64,000 nt of DNA from positions 1 to 64,000 of the forward strand of contig LKND01000003.1 of the NCBI GenBank assembly GCA_001564275.1. Direction: 5' to 3'. The notes below the pieces were generated by a model that ran no database searches, was not told where the DNA came from, and saw only the letters and a list, made by a program, of their open reading frames with translations. A program made the position numbers and the translations under genes. Below, piece by piece: positions 10,035-20,463 of this stretch (position 1 is its first letter; each line of letters starts with the position of its first letter). The DNA comes from Natrialbaceae archaeon Tc-Br11_E2g14. GTDB lineage: Archaea; Halobacteriota; Halobacteria; Halobacteriales; Natrialbaceae.

Positions 10035-10640
10035 ATGGCCCCGAGTCCGACTGGTGAACTCCTCGAACGCGACGCGACTGGCGACGCGACAACCGCGGAT
10101 AGCGACGGGGGCGATCGAGCGACACTCTCACCGGACGACCGATACCACCTGCTGCAAACGAGTCGCCGTCGGGAAACGCTTCGATACCTGCTCACCGTCG
10201 ACCAGGTAGTCGAGGTCGGAGACCTGGCCGAATGGGTGGCCAGTCGAGAACACAGTGTCCCGGTCGAGGAGTTGCGGTCGAGTCAACGCCAGCGGGTCTA
10301 CATCTCCCTCTACCAGACACACCTCCCGAAACTCGACGCGTTCGAGATCGTCGACTACGACAAAGATCGCGGGCGAGTCGAGCGCACGGAGCGGATCACC
10401 CAGTTCGAGCCATATCTCGGGACGGCAACGACTGGCAACGAGCACTCGCGGCGGTGGTGGCCACTACACGGGATGACGGTACTGGTGTGTGGAGCCTTCC
10501 TCGTGGGTGCAGTTGTGGGGCCGCTGTCACTGGCCGGGGCCACCCTCGCCGCGATCGTCCTCACGGTGTATGGAATCGTGACGAGCATTCAGGCCCTCAT
10601 CGAAACGGGGCTCGTGAGCCCCTCGAAACGAAATCAGTAG
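10035..10640 (+). CDS. DUF7344-like HTH domain membrane protein
   Basis: LLQTSRRRETLRYLL...VEVGDLAEWVASRE...RVYISLYQTHLPKLDAFEIVDYD pattern of haloarchaeal DUF7344 proteins; two C-terminal TM segments. Confidence 0.7.
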   Translation: MAPSPTGELLERDATGDATTADSDGGDRATLSPDDRYHLLQTSRRRETLRYLLTVDQVVEVGDLAEWVASREHSVPVEELRSSQRQRVYISLYQTHLPKLDAFEIVDYDKDRGRVERTERITQFEPYLGTATTGNEHSRRWWPLHGMTVLVCGAFLVGAVVGPLSLAGATLAAIVLTVYGIVTSIQALIETGLVSPSKRNQ

Positions 10641-11305
10641 ATCAGTTCGTCGTCGTTTTCCACCATGTAGAGCGTTCGGGCGGCGATGTTGACCGCGTGG
10701 TCGCCCACACGCTCCAGATCCCGAATGGTCAACAGCAGTCGTGAGACGTCCTGGAGGAGTTCCTCGACTTCATCCGGGGCCCCGAGTTCGCGCTCGATCA
10801 GATCACGAACGACGATCTCACTGGCCCGCTCGGCAAACTGATCGATATCGTCGTCGCGATTGGCGAGCTCGTAACAGGATTCGATATCCGCCTCGTCGTA
10901 CGCCGTCATCGCGTCGTCGACCATCTCGAGGGTGAGCGCACCCATCGCCTGCACGTCGACATCCGGAAAGAGGTCCCGTTCGGCACCGATCGTGTACTCG
11001 CCGAGATTGACCGCGAGGTCACCGATGCGCTCGAGATCGGTAATTATCTTGAACGACGACGCGATGAAGCGGAGATCGCTCGCGACCGGTTGCTGCAGCG
11101 CCAGCAGTTCGATACACTGCTGCTCGAGGTCGAGATACATCCGGTTGACCTCGCTGTCGCCAGTGATGACCTCCCGCGCGAGGTCGGCGTCCTTCTGTTC
11201 GAGGGCGTCAAGCCCCATTCGTAGCCGCTCCATCACGATCTCGCTCATATAGCAGATGTCAGCACGGAGCTCCCGCAGTTGTTCCTGATATGACGTCCTG
11301 GCCAT
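10634..11305 (-). CDS. phoU: Phosphate-signalling PhoU family protein
   Basis: MARTSYQEQLRELRADICYMSEIVMERLRMGLDALEQKD...DLERIGDLAVNLGEY...DLERVGDHAVNIA, duplicated PhoU E/DxxRxxD motifs. Confidence 0.9.
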   Translation of the reverse strand: MARTSYQEQLRELRADICYMSEIVMERLRMGLDALEQKDADLAREVITGDSEVNRMYLDLEQQCIELLALQQPVASDLRFIASSFKIITDLERIGDLAVNLGEYTIGAERDLFPDVDVQAMGALTLEMVDDAMTAYDEADIESCYELANRDDDIDQFAERASEIVVRDLIERELGAPDEVEELLQDVSRLLLTIRDLERVGDHAVNIAARTLYMVENDDELIY

Positions 11306-11473
11306 GTCGAAGGGACCACGGGCGGGAGGCAAATAGCTTGCGTCCACGCCATCGATCACCGCTGGCGGCGGCCGATCGGCCGGCCACTCCGCAGACGGCT
11401 TACTGTCGTCTCTTTCCGGTGATTGCCACTCCCGGGGTCGACAGACACCGATAACACGATACGACAGCGCGCC

Positions 11474-11899
11474 TCACTCGAGTGACTGTGCGGGTGGGTT
11501 AGCGTCGATGATCTCGAGGGGCAACCGATCACCCGTTCGGTCGAACGCGGCGAACGCATCCTCGCCAGTCGTCCACGGGGGGACGGCGACGAACACGATC
11601 TGGGCCAGATCGTCACGTCTGGTGAGGCCGAGCCCACCGGTCGGGTGGGAGACGAACCGCCCCTGCGTTTCGGTTGCCGGTGTCGAGAGCGTTACCCCGA
11701 AGACCGCGTTCACTGGGTTACCCGGGTCGGGGAGAAAGAAATCGGTGAAAACCGGCGTTTTGGGCGGGATTGCTTTCGCATCCGGTCCCTCGAGGTCCCT
11801 CGCCGAGGCAACTGACACGCCCGTCGTCACCGGAGACGGCTCGGCGTCTGCTGCCAACTCGAGCAACACGTCGACGAGTCCCCGGGTAATGTACACCAC
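11474..11899 (-). CDS. Conserved haloarchaeal hypothetical protein
   Basis: VVYITRGLVDVLLELAADAEPSPV...QGRFVSHPTGGLGLTRRDDLAQIVFVAVPPW; real start placed near a GTG at about 11899, inside the longer track ORF. Confidence 0.6.
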   Translation of the reverse strand: MVYITRGLVDVLLELAADAEPSPVTTGVSVASARDLEGPDAKAIPPKTPVFTDFFLPDPGNPVNAVFGVTLSTPATETQGRFVSHPTGGLGLTRRDDLAQIVFVAVPPWTTGEDAFAAFDRTGDRLPLEIIDANPPAQSLE

Positions 11900-12038
11900 A
11901 CGCCCTCTCAGGAGCCCATATATAAATGACTGCTCCCGACATAGGTTGGCTCCGGGCCCCTGGACCACTCGGGGGATAGATGCCGGGGATTGCTGGCCCG
12001 CCCAACCCACCCGATCGGCCAACGGAACGATACCCCGC

Positions 12039-12722
12039 TCAAAACGGAAGCAACTGACGCACCGCGCCGGCGTACGCCCGTGGGGTGCCCCGACGGGCCC
12101 CCTCGAGTGCCGCCTCGAGGGCAGTCGTTGCCTCCTCGGTGACGCCCTTACCGTGGCCCACGAGGACGCGTTCCGGCCGGTAGCCACCGAGGGTGGTCCG
12201 GGGAGGTGTCAACCGCTGCATCGGGTGAACGCCCAGGCGCTCGCCGCCAGCTCGGAAGTACGACGCCGTGCCGACCGACTCGGGCACGACGAGCGTTTCC
12301 CGGGCCGGATCGTAGAGCCCGACCTCCTGCCAGAAGCGACTGTTCTTGATCACGAACGTCTCGAGGCCGGTGTCCGCGAGTTCGTCCCCGAATCTGGTGA
12401 CTGGGGCACCCAAGGATTCGCTGACGCCGTCGAACCACTCCGGAAGGTACACCGGGACGTCGTAGCGTTTGGCGATCGCGCCGGCATCGCGCTTGTGCCG
12501 GTCGAGCATGACGACCACACCCGCGACCGTCCCGAGTTCGGTGATGAGGTCGTCGACACCGTTGCCATCGACCGGGTCGAGGACCCAGACCTTGCCGTCG
12601 ATCTCGAGGGCGTGACTCGCTCGTTCCATGGTCTCCTCGGGGTGGGCGATCCAGCCGACGCCACCGTCGAATCGATCGATCTCCCTGACGTCCGTCGCTC
12701 GGCTATCGATGCGGAAGCTCAT
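12039..12722 (-). CDS. MBL-fold-like hydrolase homolog (conserved haloarchaeal protein)
   Basis: MSFRIDSRATDVREIDRFDGGVGWIAHPEETMERASHALEIDGKVWVLDPVDGNG... Confidence 0.6.
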   Translation of the reverse strand: MSFRIDSRATDVREIDRFDGGVGWIAHPEETMERASHALEIDGKVWVLDPVDGNGVDDLITELGTVAGVVVMLDRHKRDAGAIAKRYDVPVYLPEWFDGVSESLGAPVTRFGDELADTGLETFVIKNSRFWQEVGLYDPARETLVVPESVGTASYFRAGGERLGVHPMQRLTPPRTTLGGYRPERVLVGHGKGVTEEATTALEAALEGARRGTPRAYAGAVRQLLPF

Positions 12723-12875
12723 AGCTCCTCGTTGGAACGCCACGGGTATAAACGAAACTCAGACGGCAGGGTTCTCTCCCACCCCCTCCAGTACATACCC
12801 GTCTGCACGACTGGCGGCCAGCAGGCGTGCCAGGCGAGAGTAACACCTTTGGACGGGCCGACGGAAGCCCCGTAC

Positions 12876-13514
12876 ATGGATCGAACCGACGTGACCGTTC
12901 AGTCCGTTACCGACGTGGGCCCAGGAACCGTGGCGATCGACCTCGAAGCACCGGCCGACTTCGAGGCCCTGCCCGGTCAGTTCGTCCTGCTCAGGGCGAC
13001 CCCCGAAGACGAGGAGATCGCCCGCCACTACACGCTCTCGCGACCACCTGAGAACGGCACCTTCGAGATCACCGTCGGCGTCGACCCCGAGGGCGAGCTC
13101 GGACCGTGGCTGGCCGGCCTCGAGGGTGGCGAGACGGTGGCCATCGAGGGCCCGTACGGCCAAATCACCTACGAGGGCGACAGGGACGTCGTCGCCATCG
13201 CTGGCGGCCCCGGCGTGGGCCCGGCGGTCTCCATCGCCGAGGCTGCACACGACGCTGGCCACGGCGCAGTCGTCATTTACGCTGCCGACGACCCCGCCCA
13301 CCGTGAGCGACTCGAGGCACTCGCTGCGGACGGTGCCGACGTAACCTTGCTCGAGGCAGTCGACGAGTCGGGCCTCGAAGAAGCCATCGCGACGCACCTC
13401 GAGGACGGACGCATCTACGCGTTTGGCTTCGACGGGTTCGTCACGAGGGTCGCCGACGCGATCGACGCCCACGGCGGGAATCCCGACGATGCACGCATCG
13501 AAAACTTTGGCTGA
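12876..13514 (+). CDS. FAD/NAD-binding ferredoxin reductase-like oxidoreductase
   Basis: FEALPGQFVLLRA...RHYTLSRPPENG...GPYGQITYEGDRDVVAIAGGPGVGPAVSIAE: FNR-type FAD and NAD motifs. Confidence 0.8.
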   Translation: MDRTDVTVQSVTDVGPGTVAIDLEAPADFEALPGQFVLLRATPEDEEIARHYTLSRPPENGTFEITVGVDPEGELGPWLAGLEGGETVAIEGPYGQITYEGDRDVVAIAGGPGVGPAVSIAEAAHDAGHGAVVIYAADDPAHRERLEALAADGADVTLLEAVDESGLEEAIATHLEDGRIYAFGFDGFVTRVADAIDAHGGNPDDARIENFG

Positions 13515-13926
13515 GCGGTTGCACTGTCATCTCTTTGGGGTCGTGTTTATCAACGGTCGAGGCGAATACCTCGGGGCTTGACCCCGAAGCGATTCACCGT
13601 GGCAGTGGGGGGACTCATACACACCGCGACGAAGTCTTTCGAACGGGTGTGAAACGACGTTCACTGATTACTGTCGTTCCCCCACTGGCAATCGATCCAG
13701 AGACGTGAAGCCTCGAATCAGCCCTCGCTGGATCGGTGCGACACATAGGTTTGAAAACAGAGATATTCAATATAGTCCCATATGAGATATATGTTCGACA
13801 TTCTGTGGACGGCGTGTCGTTCGTACCGAAGCTCGAGGCCGCACCGGTGGAGCGCGACGTTCAATCAGGTGACCGAATCGATCAGAACAGTGGTGTCTTC
13901 GACAACGTGTTTCTCCGTGCGCCCTG

Positions 13927-14007
13927 ATACGGTTTCGTGTCACTGTTGTCGGGTGAGTGCCAGCCCCGGTTCGGCACTCACCGGTAAGAGACGACACGAA
14001 TCCGTAT
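13927..14007. repeat. 81-bp palindromic intergenic repeat, family P1, copy 1
   Basis: atacggtttcgtgtcactgttgtcgggtgagtgcc...ggcactcaccggtaagagacgacacgaatccgtat; long inverted repeat, same length as the copies at 36634 and 55004. Confidence 0.8.
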
Positions 14008-14457
14008 GAAAGAGCCACATTCGGTGAGCGCACTCGTTCGGGCTGAAAGCAGTCGATCACACAGGAATTTGGTAATCGACTGATCGAGCGCTGGGGACGG
14101 CCAATGCTGTTGTCCGTCGCTTCAGATTGCGATTTCATCGGGTGCGCTTGGCTCGGCCAGCCACCGTCTTTCGGTGTGATATCGGCCGTGTGAGCCCAAC
14201 CAGCAACCGTCATCGATGTCGATCGACACCAGATCTCTCAAATTGTGAAACAGTATTTGAAACAGATAGAAAGGGTGAGCTCGAAGACCCAATGCCAGCC
14301 ACACGCGCGGTGTCCGTTCCCGCTGTACAGACTTCAGATCGATCCAGCCACCAGATCCGCTGAGGCTGGCAGGTTTTGATGCCGATCCCGAAAACTGCCA
14401 CCGTCCCACCAGTTCATACCGAGCTGGACGCCGGCTGACCAGGGATAACGATCCCCA

Positions 14458-15048
14458 TCAGGCCGACTCGTTGAGACTCACATACCGATCCTGAAACGTC
14501 GACTGACAGGTCGGACAGCAAAAATGATACAGCGAGCCGTCGATTCGCGTCGAGACGCCATCGCTGGTCACCGTGTTCGAACACTCATCACAGGCGAGAG
14601 TGAGTTCGACCGAGCCGATCGACGGCGACCACTCCCGACTGTCCAGCAAGTGGACCCGGTAGCTGTCGACCAACTCGAGGTCGATGGCCTCGCTGATCAA
14701 GTCCCGAACCCGGTCCTGGCGCACCGTCGCGACCGCGAGCAGGCGGCAATCGGCAGTCATGAACACGTGTTCGACCCCCTCGATTGCGCCAACGCGGTCG
14801 GTGGCGCGGTCGTCCACCGCCGGAGCGATCGAGCAGTCGATCAATACCTCCGTGCCGTCGGTGACCGTCGACCGGTCGACGTCGACGGTGAATCCCTCGA
14901 TCACGCCGAGTTCTCGCAACCGGTCGATCCGGTCCGAGACGGTTGGAGCCGAGACGTCGACCCGATCAGCGATATCACTGTAGGGACGGCGAGCGTCCTC
15001 GACCAGGAGCCTGAGGATCTCGAGGTCAATTTCGTCCAGGGTTCGCAT
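14458..15048 (-). CDS. Lrp/AsnC family transcriptional regulator with C-terminal TRASH-like metal-binding domain
   Basis: MRTLDEIDLEILRLLVEDARRPYSDIADRVDVSAPTVSDRIDRL... and C-terminal LACDECSNTVTSDGVSTRIDGSLYHFCCPTCQSTFQDRY. Confidence 0.88.
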   Translation of the reverse strand: MRTLDEIDLEILRLLVEDARRPYSDIADRVDVSAPTVSDRIDRLRELGVIEGFTVDVDRSTVTDGTEVLIDCSIAPAVDDRATDRVGAIEGVEHVFMTADCRLLAVATVRQDRVRDLISEAIDLELVDSYRVHLLDSREWSPSIGSVELTLACDECSNTVTSDGVSTRIDGSLYHFCCPTCQSTFQDRYVSLNESA

Positions 15049-15191
15049 ACGCATTGATTCGAGAGGATAGTCATACAATTTTCGCAATCGATCCGCAATT
15101 TCAACCGTGCCAACAGGGACGACCTGACACGATGGCCCGGCTCAGATTATGAGTTCTCGAGTGATGCTATCGTGATTATGCATGGAGCAAA

Positions 15192-15275
15192 TATAGTAGC
15201 CACTGAACGTCATTGCACACCCTATCGCATGACTGCGTCGCGGTAGGGGTGTAAATCATTTCACTGGCCACTATA
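15192..15275. repeat. 84-bp palindromic intergenic repeat, family P2, copy 1
   Basis: tatagtagccactgaacgtcattgcacaccctatcgc...gcggtaggggtgtaaatcatttcactggccactata; arms inversely repeated over nearly the whole length. Confidence 0.8.
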
Positions 15276-15354
15276 ATTTGACCCGTAATCGGGTTGCGGA
15301 AACAGCCGCCACCCAGCCGCGTGTTTTTTGACCCTGTAGGTCACAGAGCCACGT

Positions 15355-15732
15355 ATGCCGACCGAACGCAGTGCGGACGCCCCCGCGGGATTCGACGAAG
15401 AGAATCCCTATGACTCGGCGGACCTCGAGTCCCTCGAACCGTGGTGGCGAAAGAACGTCACGCTGTTCGAGGACCACGGCATGCGACCGTACCGACCGCC
15501 GCGGTTCGCAGACGGGACGCATACGACACCGGTAATCCAGCGACTCGAGGCGGCGTTAGACGTGAGCATTCGGCTTCGGGTGGTCGACCCCAATCCGAAA
15601 AACGAGTGGGAAGTGGTCGTCGACGACGAACCCGTCGGAACGGTCGACCGCTATCGGGACGACGGTGGGTTCAGCGTCTACGGTATCGATGCAGCCGCGT
15701 TCGAATCGCTCGTCCGTACTGCACTATCCTGA
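15355..15732 (+). CDS. Conserved haloarchaeal hypothetical protein
   Basis: 125-aa acidic ORF with haloarchaeal codon usage, divergent from the Lrp/TRASH gene. Confidence 0.65.
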   Translation: MPTERSADAPAGFDEENPYDSADLESLEPWWRKNVTLFEDHGMRPYRPPRFADGTHTTPVIQRLEAALDVSIRLRVVDPNPKNEWEVVVDDEPVGTVDRYRDDGGFSVYGIDAAAFESLVRTALS

Positions 15733-15827
15733 CGAGACAGCCGACGAGAGTGCACCACGGTGGGGTGACCAGGGCGCGATCGGTTCAGGACCGGGACGAT
15801 TAAGCTCCCGCCACCACATCGTCACGC

Positions 15828-16325
15828 ATGGTTTCAACAGGCGACACCGCACCAGATTTTACCGTCCCAAAAGCCGGTGGGGAAGCGTACGACGACGTGA
15901 CCGAGTTCACGCTCTCCGATTCAATCGGTGGTGGCCCCCTCGTCCTCGCGTTCGTCCCCGCTGCGTTCACGAGTGGGTGTACGTCGGAACTGACCGCCGT
16001 TCGCGATCGCTGGGCGGACTTCGAGGAACTCGAGGCGAACGTCCACGCGATCAGCGTCGACCTGCCGTTCGCCCAGAATATCTGGATCGATCGCGAATCC
16101 CTGCCGTTTTCACTCCTGTCCGACTGGGACCACCGAGTCATCCACCAGTACGACGTCGTCCGGACGGATCTGTATGGTTCGATCGAATCGGCCCAGCGGA
16201 GCATCTTCGTGATCGACAACTCGGGAACGATCACGTTCCGATGGCTCCGCACTGAGGAGCAGGTCGATTACGACCGGCTCGTCGACAGCACGCTCGAGGC
16301 GGTCGAGGCCGCGAAAACGGCGTGA
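15828..16325 (+). CDS. Peroxiredoxin / redoxin-domain protein (AhpC/TSA family)
   Basis: GDTAPDFTVPKAGG...FVPAAFTSGCTSELTAVRDRWADFEEL...SLLSDWDHRVIHQYDV. Confidence 0.85.
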   Translation: MVSTGDTAPDFTVPKAGGEAYDDVTEFTLSDSIGGGPLVLAFVPAAFTSGCTSELTAVRDRWADFEELEANVHAISVDLPFAQNIWIDRESLPFSLLSDWDHRVIHQYDVVRTDLYGSIESAQRSIFVIDNSGTITFRWLRTEEQVDYDRLVDSTLEAVEAAKTA

Positions 16326-16521
16326 GATGCCCGCAGCCTGCCTCGGTGAACCCAGATCCCCACCGAGGCCAACAGGGGGCCAAAACCGACCGTTTCGGTA
16401 GCACTGTGCTGAGGTGAACGACAGTCACGGGCAGCCACCGTACCGTCCCGAAACCCGACCCAACTGCCCTCGAGTGACTCCGGAGGGTAACAATCATAAT
16501 GCTGGGGTGTGATTGGGGGTT

Positions 16522-16953
16522 ATGATCGTTGCCGCAGTAGATCAATCAGCACACGCTCGAGCAGTCGTCGCCGAAGCCGCCGCTCTCGCGGACGCATACA
16601 GCGAGCCACTCGAGGTAGTTCACGTGATGAGTCAATCCGAATTCGTCTCGATCCAGCGGGAGAGCGCGGAGATGACCGGTAAGCCGATCAACCTCGATAG
16701 AATCAGAGAAATCGCCGCCGAACACGCAGACTCCGTCGCATCTGACGCGGACATCTCGGTCCCCTACACTCCAGTCGGGATCGTCGGTGACGCCTCGAGC
16801 GAAATCGTCGAGTATGCCGAGGAGTCCGATGCCAGCTACATCGTCGTCGGGCCCAGAGAGCGATCACCAACGGGCAAGGCCGTTTTCGGGAGCACCGCAC
16901 AGTCGATTCTACTCACCGCGACCTGTCCCGTGGTGTCGATCGTCAAACAGTAA
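16522..16953 (+). CDS. Universal stress protein (UspA family)
   Basis: MIVAAVDQSAHARAVVAEAAALAD...IVVGPRERSPTGKAVFGSTAQSILLTATCPVVSI. Confidence 0.88.
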   Translation: MIVAAVDQSAHARAVVAEAAALADAYSEPLEVVHVMSQSEFVSIQRESAEMTGKPINLDRIREIAAEHADSVASDADISVPYTPVGIVGDASSEIVEYAEESDASYIVVGPRERSPTGKAVFGSTAQSILLTATCPVVSIVKQ

Positions 16954-17077
16954 CACGCGGAGACGGTCTGTTCAGGTCCAAATACCAGATACCGACCCGA
17001 GAGACGCTTCCTAAGCCCTACCTCGAGGGAGGCGAGGGCAGGCGATTGAACGAGCCGAAAGCGAAGAAGTGTGGCCC

Positions 17078-18553
17078 TCACTCTCGCAACTTCATCAGGT
17101 AGGGTGACAGGACGATCAGGAAGATCATGATGATCAAGACGATCGAGAGTGGACTCTCGACGAAGATATCGTACGATCCACCCGACACCTGCAGCGAGCG
17201 AAAGAGATTCTCTTCGGCCATTCGTCCCAGGATGACGCCGAGCAGGAACGCCACGATCGAGAAGTCGTACTTCCGCATGAAGTACCCACCTATCCCGAGC
17301 AAGAACACGGTGAGGACGTCGACCCAACTGATGTTGACCGTGTAAATACCCGTGATCGAGAGGACCACGATAAGGGGAATGATGTAGTCGGTATTAATTT
17401 TCGTGAGGTGGCCGAGTTGCGTGATCACCAGCAGTCCGATCACGGGAATTAACACGATGACGCCGATTGCGACGGCGAGATAGATGCTGAATGTGATGTC
17501 CAGGTTGGACCCGAAGAGCGACGGGCCGGGATTGAGCCCGTGCATCAGGAATCCACCGAGCAGGATCGCGGTCGAGGCACTCCCTGGAATGCCAAACGAT
17601 AGCGTTGGGATCAGGGAGCCGCCCACGGCCGAGTTGTTGGATGCCTCCGAGGCAAGAACACCCCGTTCATCACCCGAGCCGAAGGTGTTCGCCATCCCGG
17701 ATGACCGCATTGCTTCGCTGTAGGAGACGAAATTTGCCATCGAGGATCCTGCACCAGGGAGAGCGCCGATTATGGTGCCGATGAAACTCGATTTGACCAC
17801 GGCTCGAGGGTGAGTGATTGTAAAGCGAATTCCCTCAGTGATGCTCCCCGAGAGTTCCGTCGTGGTCTTGGCGATCCCGCCCCGTTCTGCGGCGAGTTTG
17901 ATCATCTCGCTTATCGCGAAGAGTCCGAGCAAGGCCGCGACGATGTCGAGGCCATCGTACAGTGCCAAACTACCGAAATTGTACCGGACGTCCGGCGCGT
18001 TCGGGGACACGCCCACGGTGGTGAACAGCAGCCCGAACATCCCAATGGTCAGCCCCTTCACGATCGAACCCCGCGCGACGACGGTGATCATTGCCAACCC
18101 GAGAAGCGCCACCAGAAATAGGTCCGGAGAATTGAACAGCAGGACGAATTCGATGATGAACGGCGTGATCAAAAAGAGGACGATAATCGAAATGATCCCA
18201 CCGAACGCGGACGATGCGGCCGAAATCGAAAGTGCCGTCACCGCCTGACCGTTTCGCGACATCGGATAGCCATCGAACGTCGTCGCCGCCGAACCTGCCG
18301 TCCCTGGCACGTTGATGAGGATTGCCGAGACGCTCCCGCCGTACATCCCACCCATGTAGATACACGTGAGGAGGATGATTGCCGTCGTTCCATCCAGAAA
18401 CACGGTCAGCGGCAACACGAGCGCCATACCGACAGCCGTCCCGACGCCGGGCGTCGCACCCAACATGACGCCGAAACAGAAGCCAGCAAGGATCCAAAGC
18501 AGCGTCTCGACAGTGAGGACGAACTGGACAGCCTCGGTGAATGCCCCGTACAT
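17078..18553 (-). CDS. Tripartite tricarboxylate transporter large permease (TctA family)
   Basis: LWILAGFCFGVMLGATPGVGTAVGMALVLPLT...GMYGGSVSAILINVPGTAGSAATTFDGYPM: classic TctA motifs. Confidence 0.93.
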   Translation of the reverse strand: MYGAFTEAVQFVLTVETLLWILAGFCFGVMLGATPGVGTAVGMALVLPLTVFLDGTTAIILLTCIYMGGMYGGSVSAILINVPGTAGSAATTFDGYPMSRNGQAVTALSISAASSAFGGIISIIVLFLITPFIIEFVLLFNSPDLFLVALLGLAMITVVARGSIVKGLTIGMFGLLFTTVGVSPNAPDVRYNFGSLALYDGLDIVAALLGLFAISEMIKLAAERGGIAKTTTELSGSITEGIRFTITHPRAVVKSSFIGTIIGALPGAGSSMANFVSYSEAMRSSGMANTFGSGDERGVLASEASNNSAVGGSLIPTLSFGIPGSASTAILLGGFLMHGLNPGPSLFGSNLDITFSIYLAVAIGVIVLIPVIGLLVITQLGHLTKINTDYIIPLIVVLSITGIYTVNISWVDVLTVFLLGIGGYFMRKYDFSIVAFLLGVILGRMAEENLFRSLQVSGGSYDIFVESPLSIVLIIMIFLIVLSPYLMKLRE

Positions 18554-18554
18554 C

Positions 18555-19094
18555 TCAGGGCCCCACAAACAGCAAGAGCCCTTCGTTCAGCGGCACACCG
18601 AGGGCTTCTTCGAAGCCGTAGACGATGCCAAGCGTGACGATGAGCAATATCCCACCGTACAGGCGGTTGATATCGAGGAGAAACACGTACCCAACGATGA
18701 ACAGGGGCGTTGCGATATAAAATCCCAGCAGGTAGGCGACGAGTATGTACCCCGCCACCAACCCGGCGGTGTACACACTATTCATCGGTTGAGTTTGCGA
18801 TTGGCTCTGGTCGTCCGCCTCCTGCCCGAGATCCATCTCTTCAGACTCCTCGGACTGGTCGACGATCCGCGTTTCCTCCTCGACGAGGAGCCGGATCGGT
18901 CGCGGCAGGTAACTCGAGAGCAACAGGAGTCCACAGCCGACGATTGCGGCGCCAGCAATTGCCCGCGGGAACGTCGCTGCTCTCGCGGAAAAATCGTACG
19001 TGCCGTAAAACATGTAGATAGCGACACCCAGCAACACGAGGGTGAAGACGGATTCTCCGTCCACGAGTCGGGCTCGCTCAACGTAGTCTTTCAT
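18555..19094 (-). CDS. Tripartite tricarboxylate transporter small subunit (TctB family)
   Basis: Small 4-TM protein between tctA-like and tctC-like genes, ending in ...ALGVPLNEGLLLFVGP. Confidence 0.8.
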   Translation of the reverse strand: MKDYVERARLVDGESVFTLVLLGVAIYMFYGTYDFSARAATFPRAIAGAAIVGCGLLLLSSYLPRPIRLLVEEETRIVDQSEESEEMDLGQEADDQSQSQTQPMNSVYTAGLVAGYILVAYLLGFYIATPLFIVGYVFLLDINRLYGGILLIVTLGIVYGFEEALGVPLNEGLLLFVGP

Positions 19095-19123
19095 TGATTG
19101 GGTCCTGTTGGACGGGCACGGTT

Positions 19124-20158
19124 TTACTCGGCGAATTCGTCGAGATCGATCAGTTCGGGAAGTTCGTCGAAGATGGTGTGGAAGTTGTCGTTGAACTCCT
19201 CGCGGGGGGTGTAGTGGACGTTCTGACCGGACGCCTCAGCCCAGTCCTGGACGCCGTCGCTGTTGACCGCGTCGTCGATCGCCTCCGCGAGAGTGTCTTT
19301 TCGATCGTCGGGAACGTCCTCCAGAACGGCGAACCCACGGCTCTGAGAGATGAAGTCCGCAGACGGGTACCCCAGCTCTTCGATGGTCGGAACGTCGTAG
19401 AGGTCCGTCTCGTTGGTGGTGAACATCGCCGTCACCTCACCCTCTTCGACCAGTTCACTTGCCCCCGCCTCCGAGGAAAAGGCCGCTGGGATTTCCCCAG
19501 AGGCAACTGCTCGGTTGTGTTCGGCGGCGTCGGGATAGCCAATCCACTCGAACTCCGTATCGAAGTACTCCTCGGACTCGAGGACGGCACCCATCATGTG
19601 GAAGCTGCCGAGGTGAACGACCCCGATATTGCTGAATTCGCCCGTTCGATACGCGTCGAGGACGTCTTCGGGATCCCAGTCGGCGTAATCGTTGTTGACC
19701 ACCATGACCGCGCCCTCGCCGGCAAAGCCCCCGAGCCCCTCGAAGGCCTGCAGATCGAAGTCCGGTTCCTCGATAAGCCACCCAGCGGGAACCGCTGGCA
19801 AGTTGAAGACGGCGATCGTGTATCCGTCCGCCTCCTGGCCGGCGACGTGGCCCGGACCAATGAGTTGGTTCCCACCGGGTCGGTTGTCGATTTCGACGGG
19901 GACGTCAAGGACACCACCCAAGGCGGGGCCGAGTTCGCGGGCGTATGTGTCTGTCCCCCCTCCTGCCCCACCAGGGACCACGAGGGTGAGTTGTCCATCA
20001 GGGAACGTCTCGTCATCCTCACCGTTTCCAGTGTCGTCGCTGCCGTCATCTGTAGCTTCGTCGTCGTCACCGAGGCAACCCGCCAACAGCGATATACCAA
20101 CCCCTCCCAGTGCAAGCTTCTTTGTAAATGCACGTCTATTCGTGTTCGTGGCTGTCAT
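19124..20158 (-). CDS. Tripartite tricarboxylate transporter substrate-binding lipoprotein (TctC/Bug family)
   Basis: Lipobox LLAGCLGDD; LTLVVPGGAGGGTDTYARELGPALGGVLDVPVEIDNRPGGNQLIG: TctC signature. Confidence 0.93.
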   Translation of the reverse strand: MTATNTNRRAFTKKLALGGVGISLLAGCLGDDDEATDDGSDDTGNGEDDETFPDGQLTLVVPGGAGGGTDTYARELGPALGGVLDVPVEIDNRPGGNQLIGPGHVAGQEADGYTIAVFNLPAVPAGWLIEEPDFDLQAFEGLGGFAGEGAVMVVNNDYADWDPEDVLDAYRTGEFSNIGVVHLGSFHMMGAVLESEEYFDTEFEWIGYPDAAEHNRAVASGEIPAAFSSEAGASELVEEGEVTAMFTTNETDLYDVPTIEELGYPSADFISQSRGFAVLEDVPDDRKDTLAEAIDDAVNSDGVQDWAEASGQNVHYTPREEFNDNFHTIFDELPELIDLDEFAE

Positions 20159-20463
20159 GCTCCGTCAAAGCGATTGTCGAGGACTATCATTAAGAACTGT
20201 GTACCGGCAATAGTTGCCACCTCTTGAGGCCATTGACAATTCAGAACCACACTCGAAGGCGACGGCCCGATAGGGCACGTGGTCCAGACTGTCGTGACTA
20301 CTGAAACGAGTAACACACGCTCACGGGAAATCGGCTCAAAACTGGATAGTGTCGATTTGAGTATACGTTCGTGAGGTCATGTGGAATGGCTTTCAGTGGC
20401 AACGGTAGCTACCAGGTACCGTATTCACAAACGTTATTGTCACACACGCGGATCGTCGGTCGT

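Noticed and set aside
16342-16369. CCTCGGTGAACCCAGATCCCCACCGAGG hairpin as another member of the palindromic repeat families
   Set aside because: It shares no sequence with P1 or P2 and could simply be a terminator-like hairpin after the peroxiredoxin gene.
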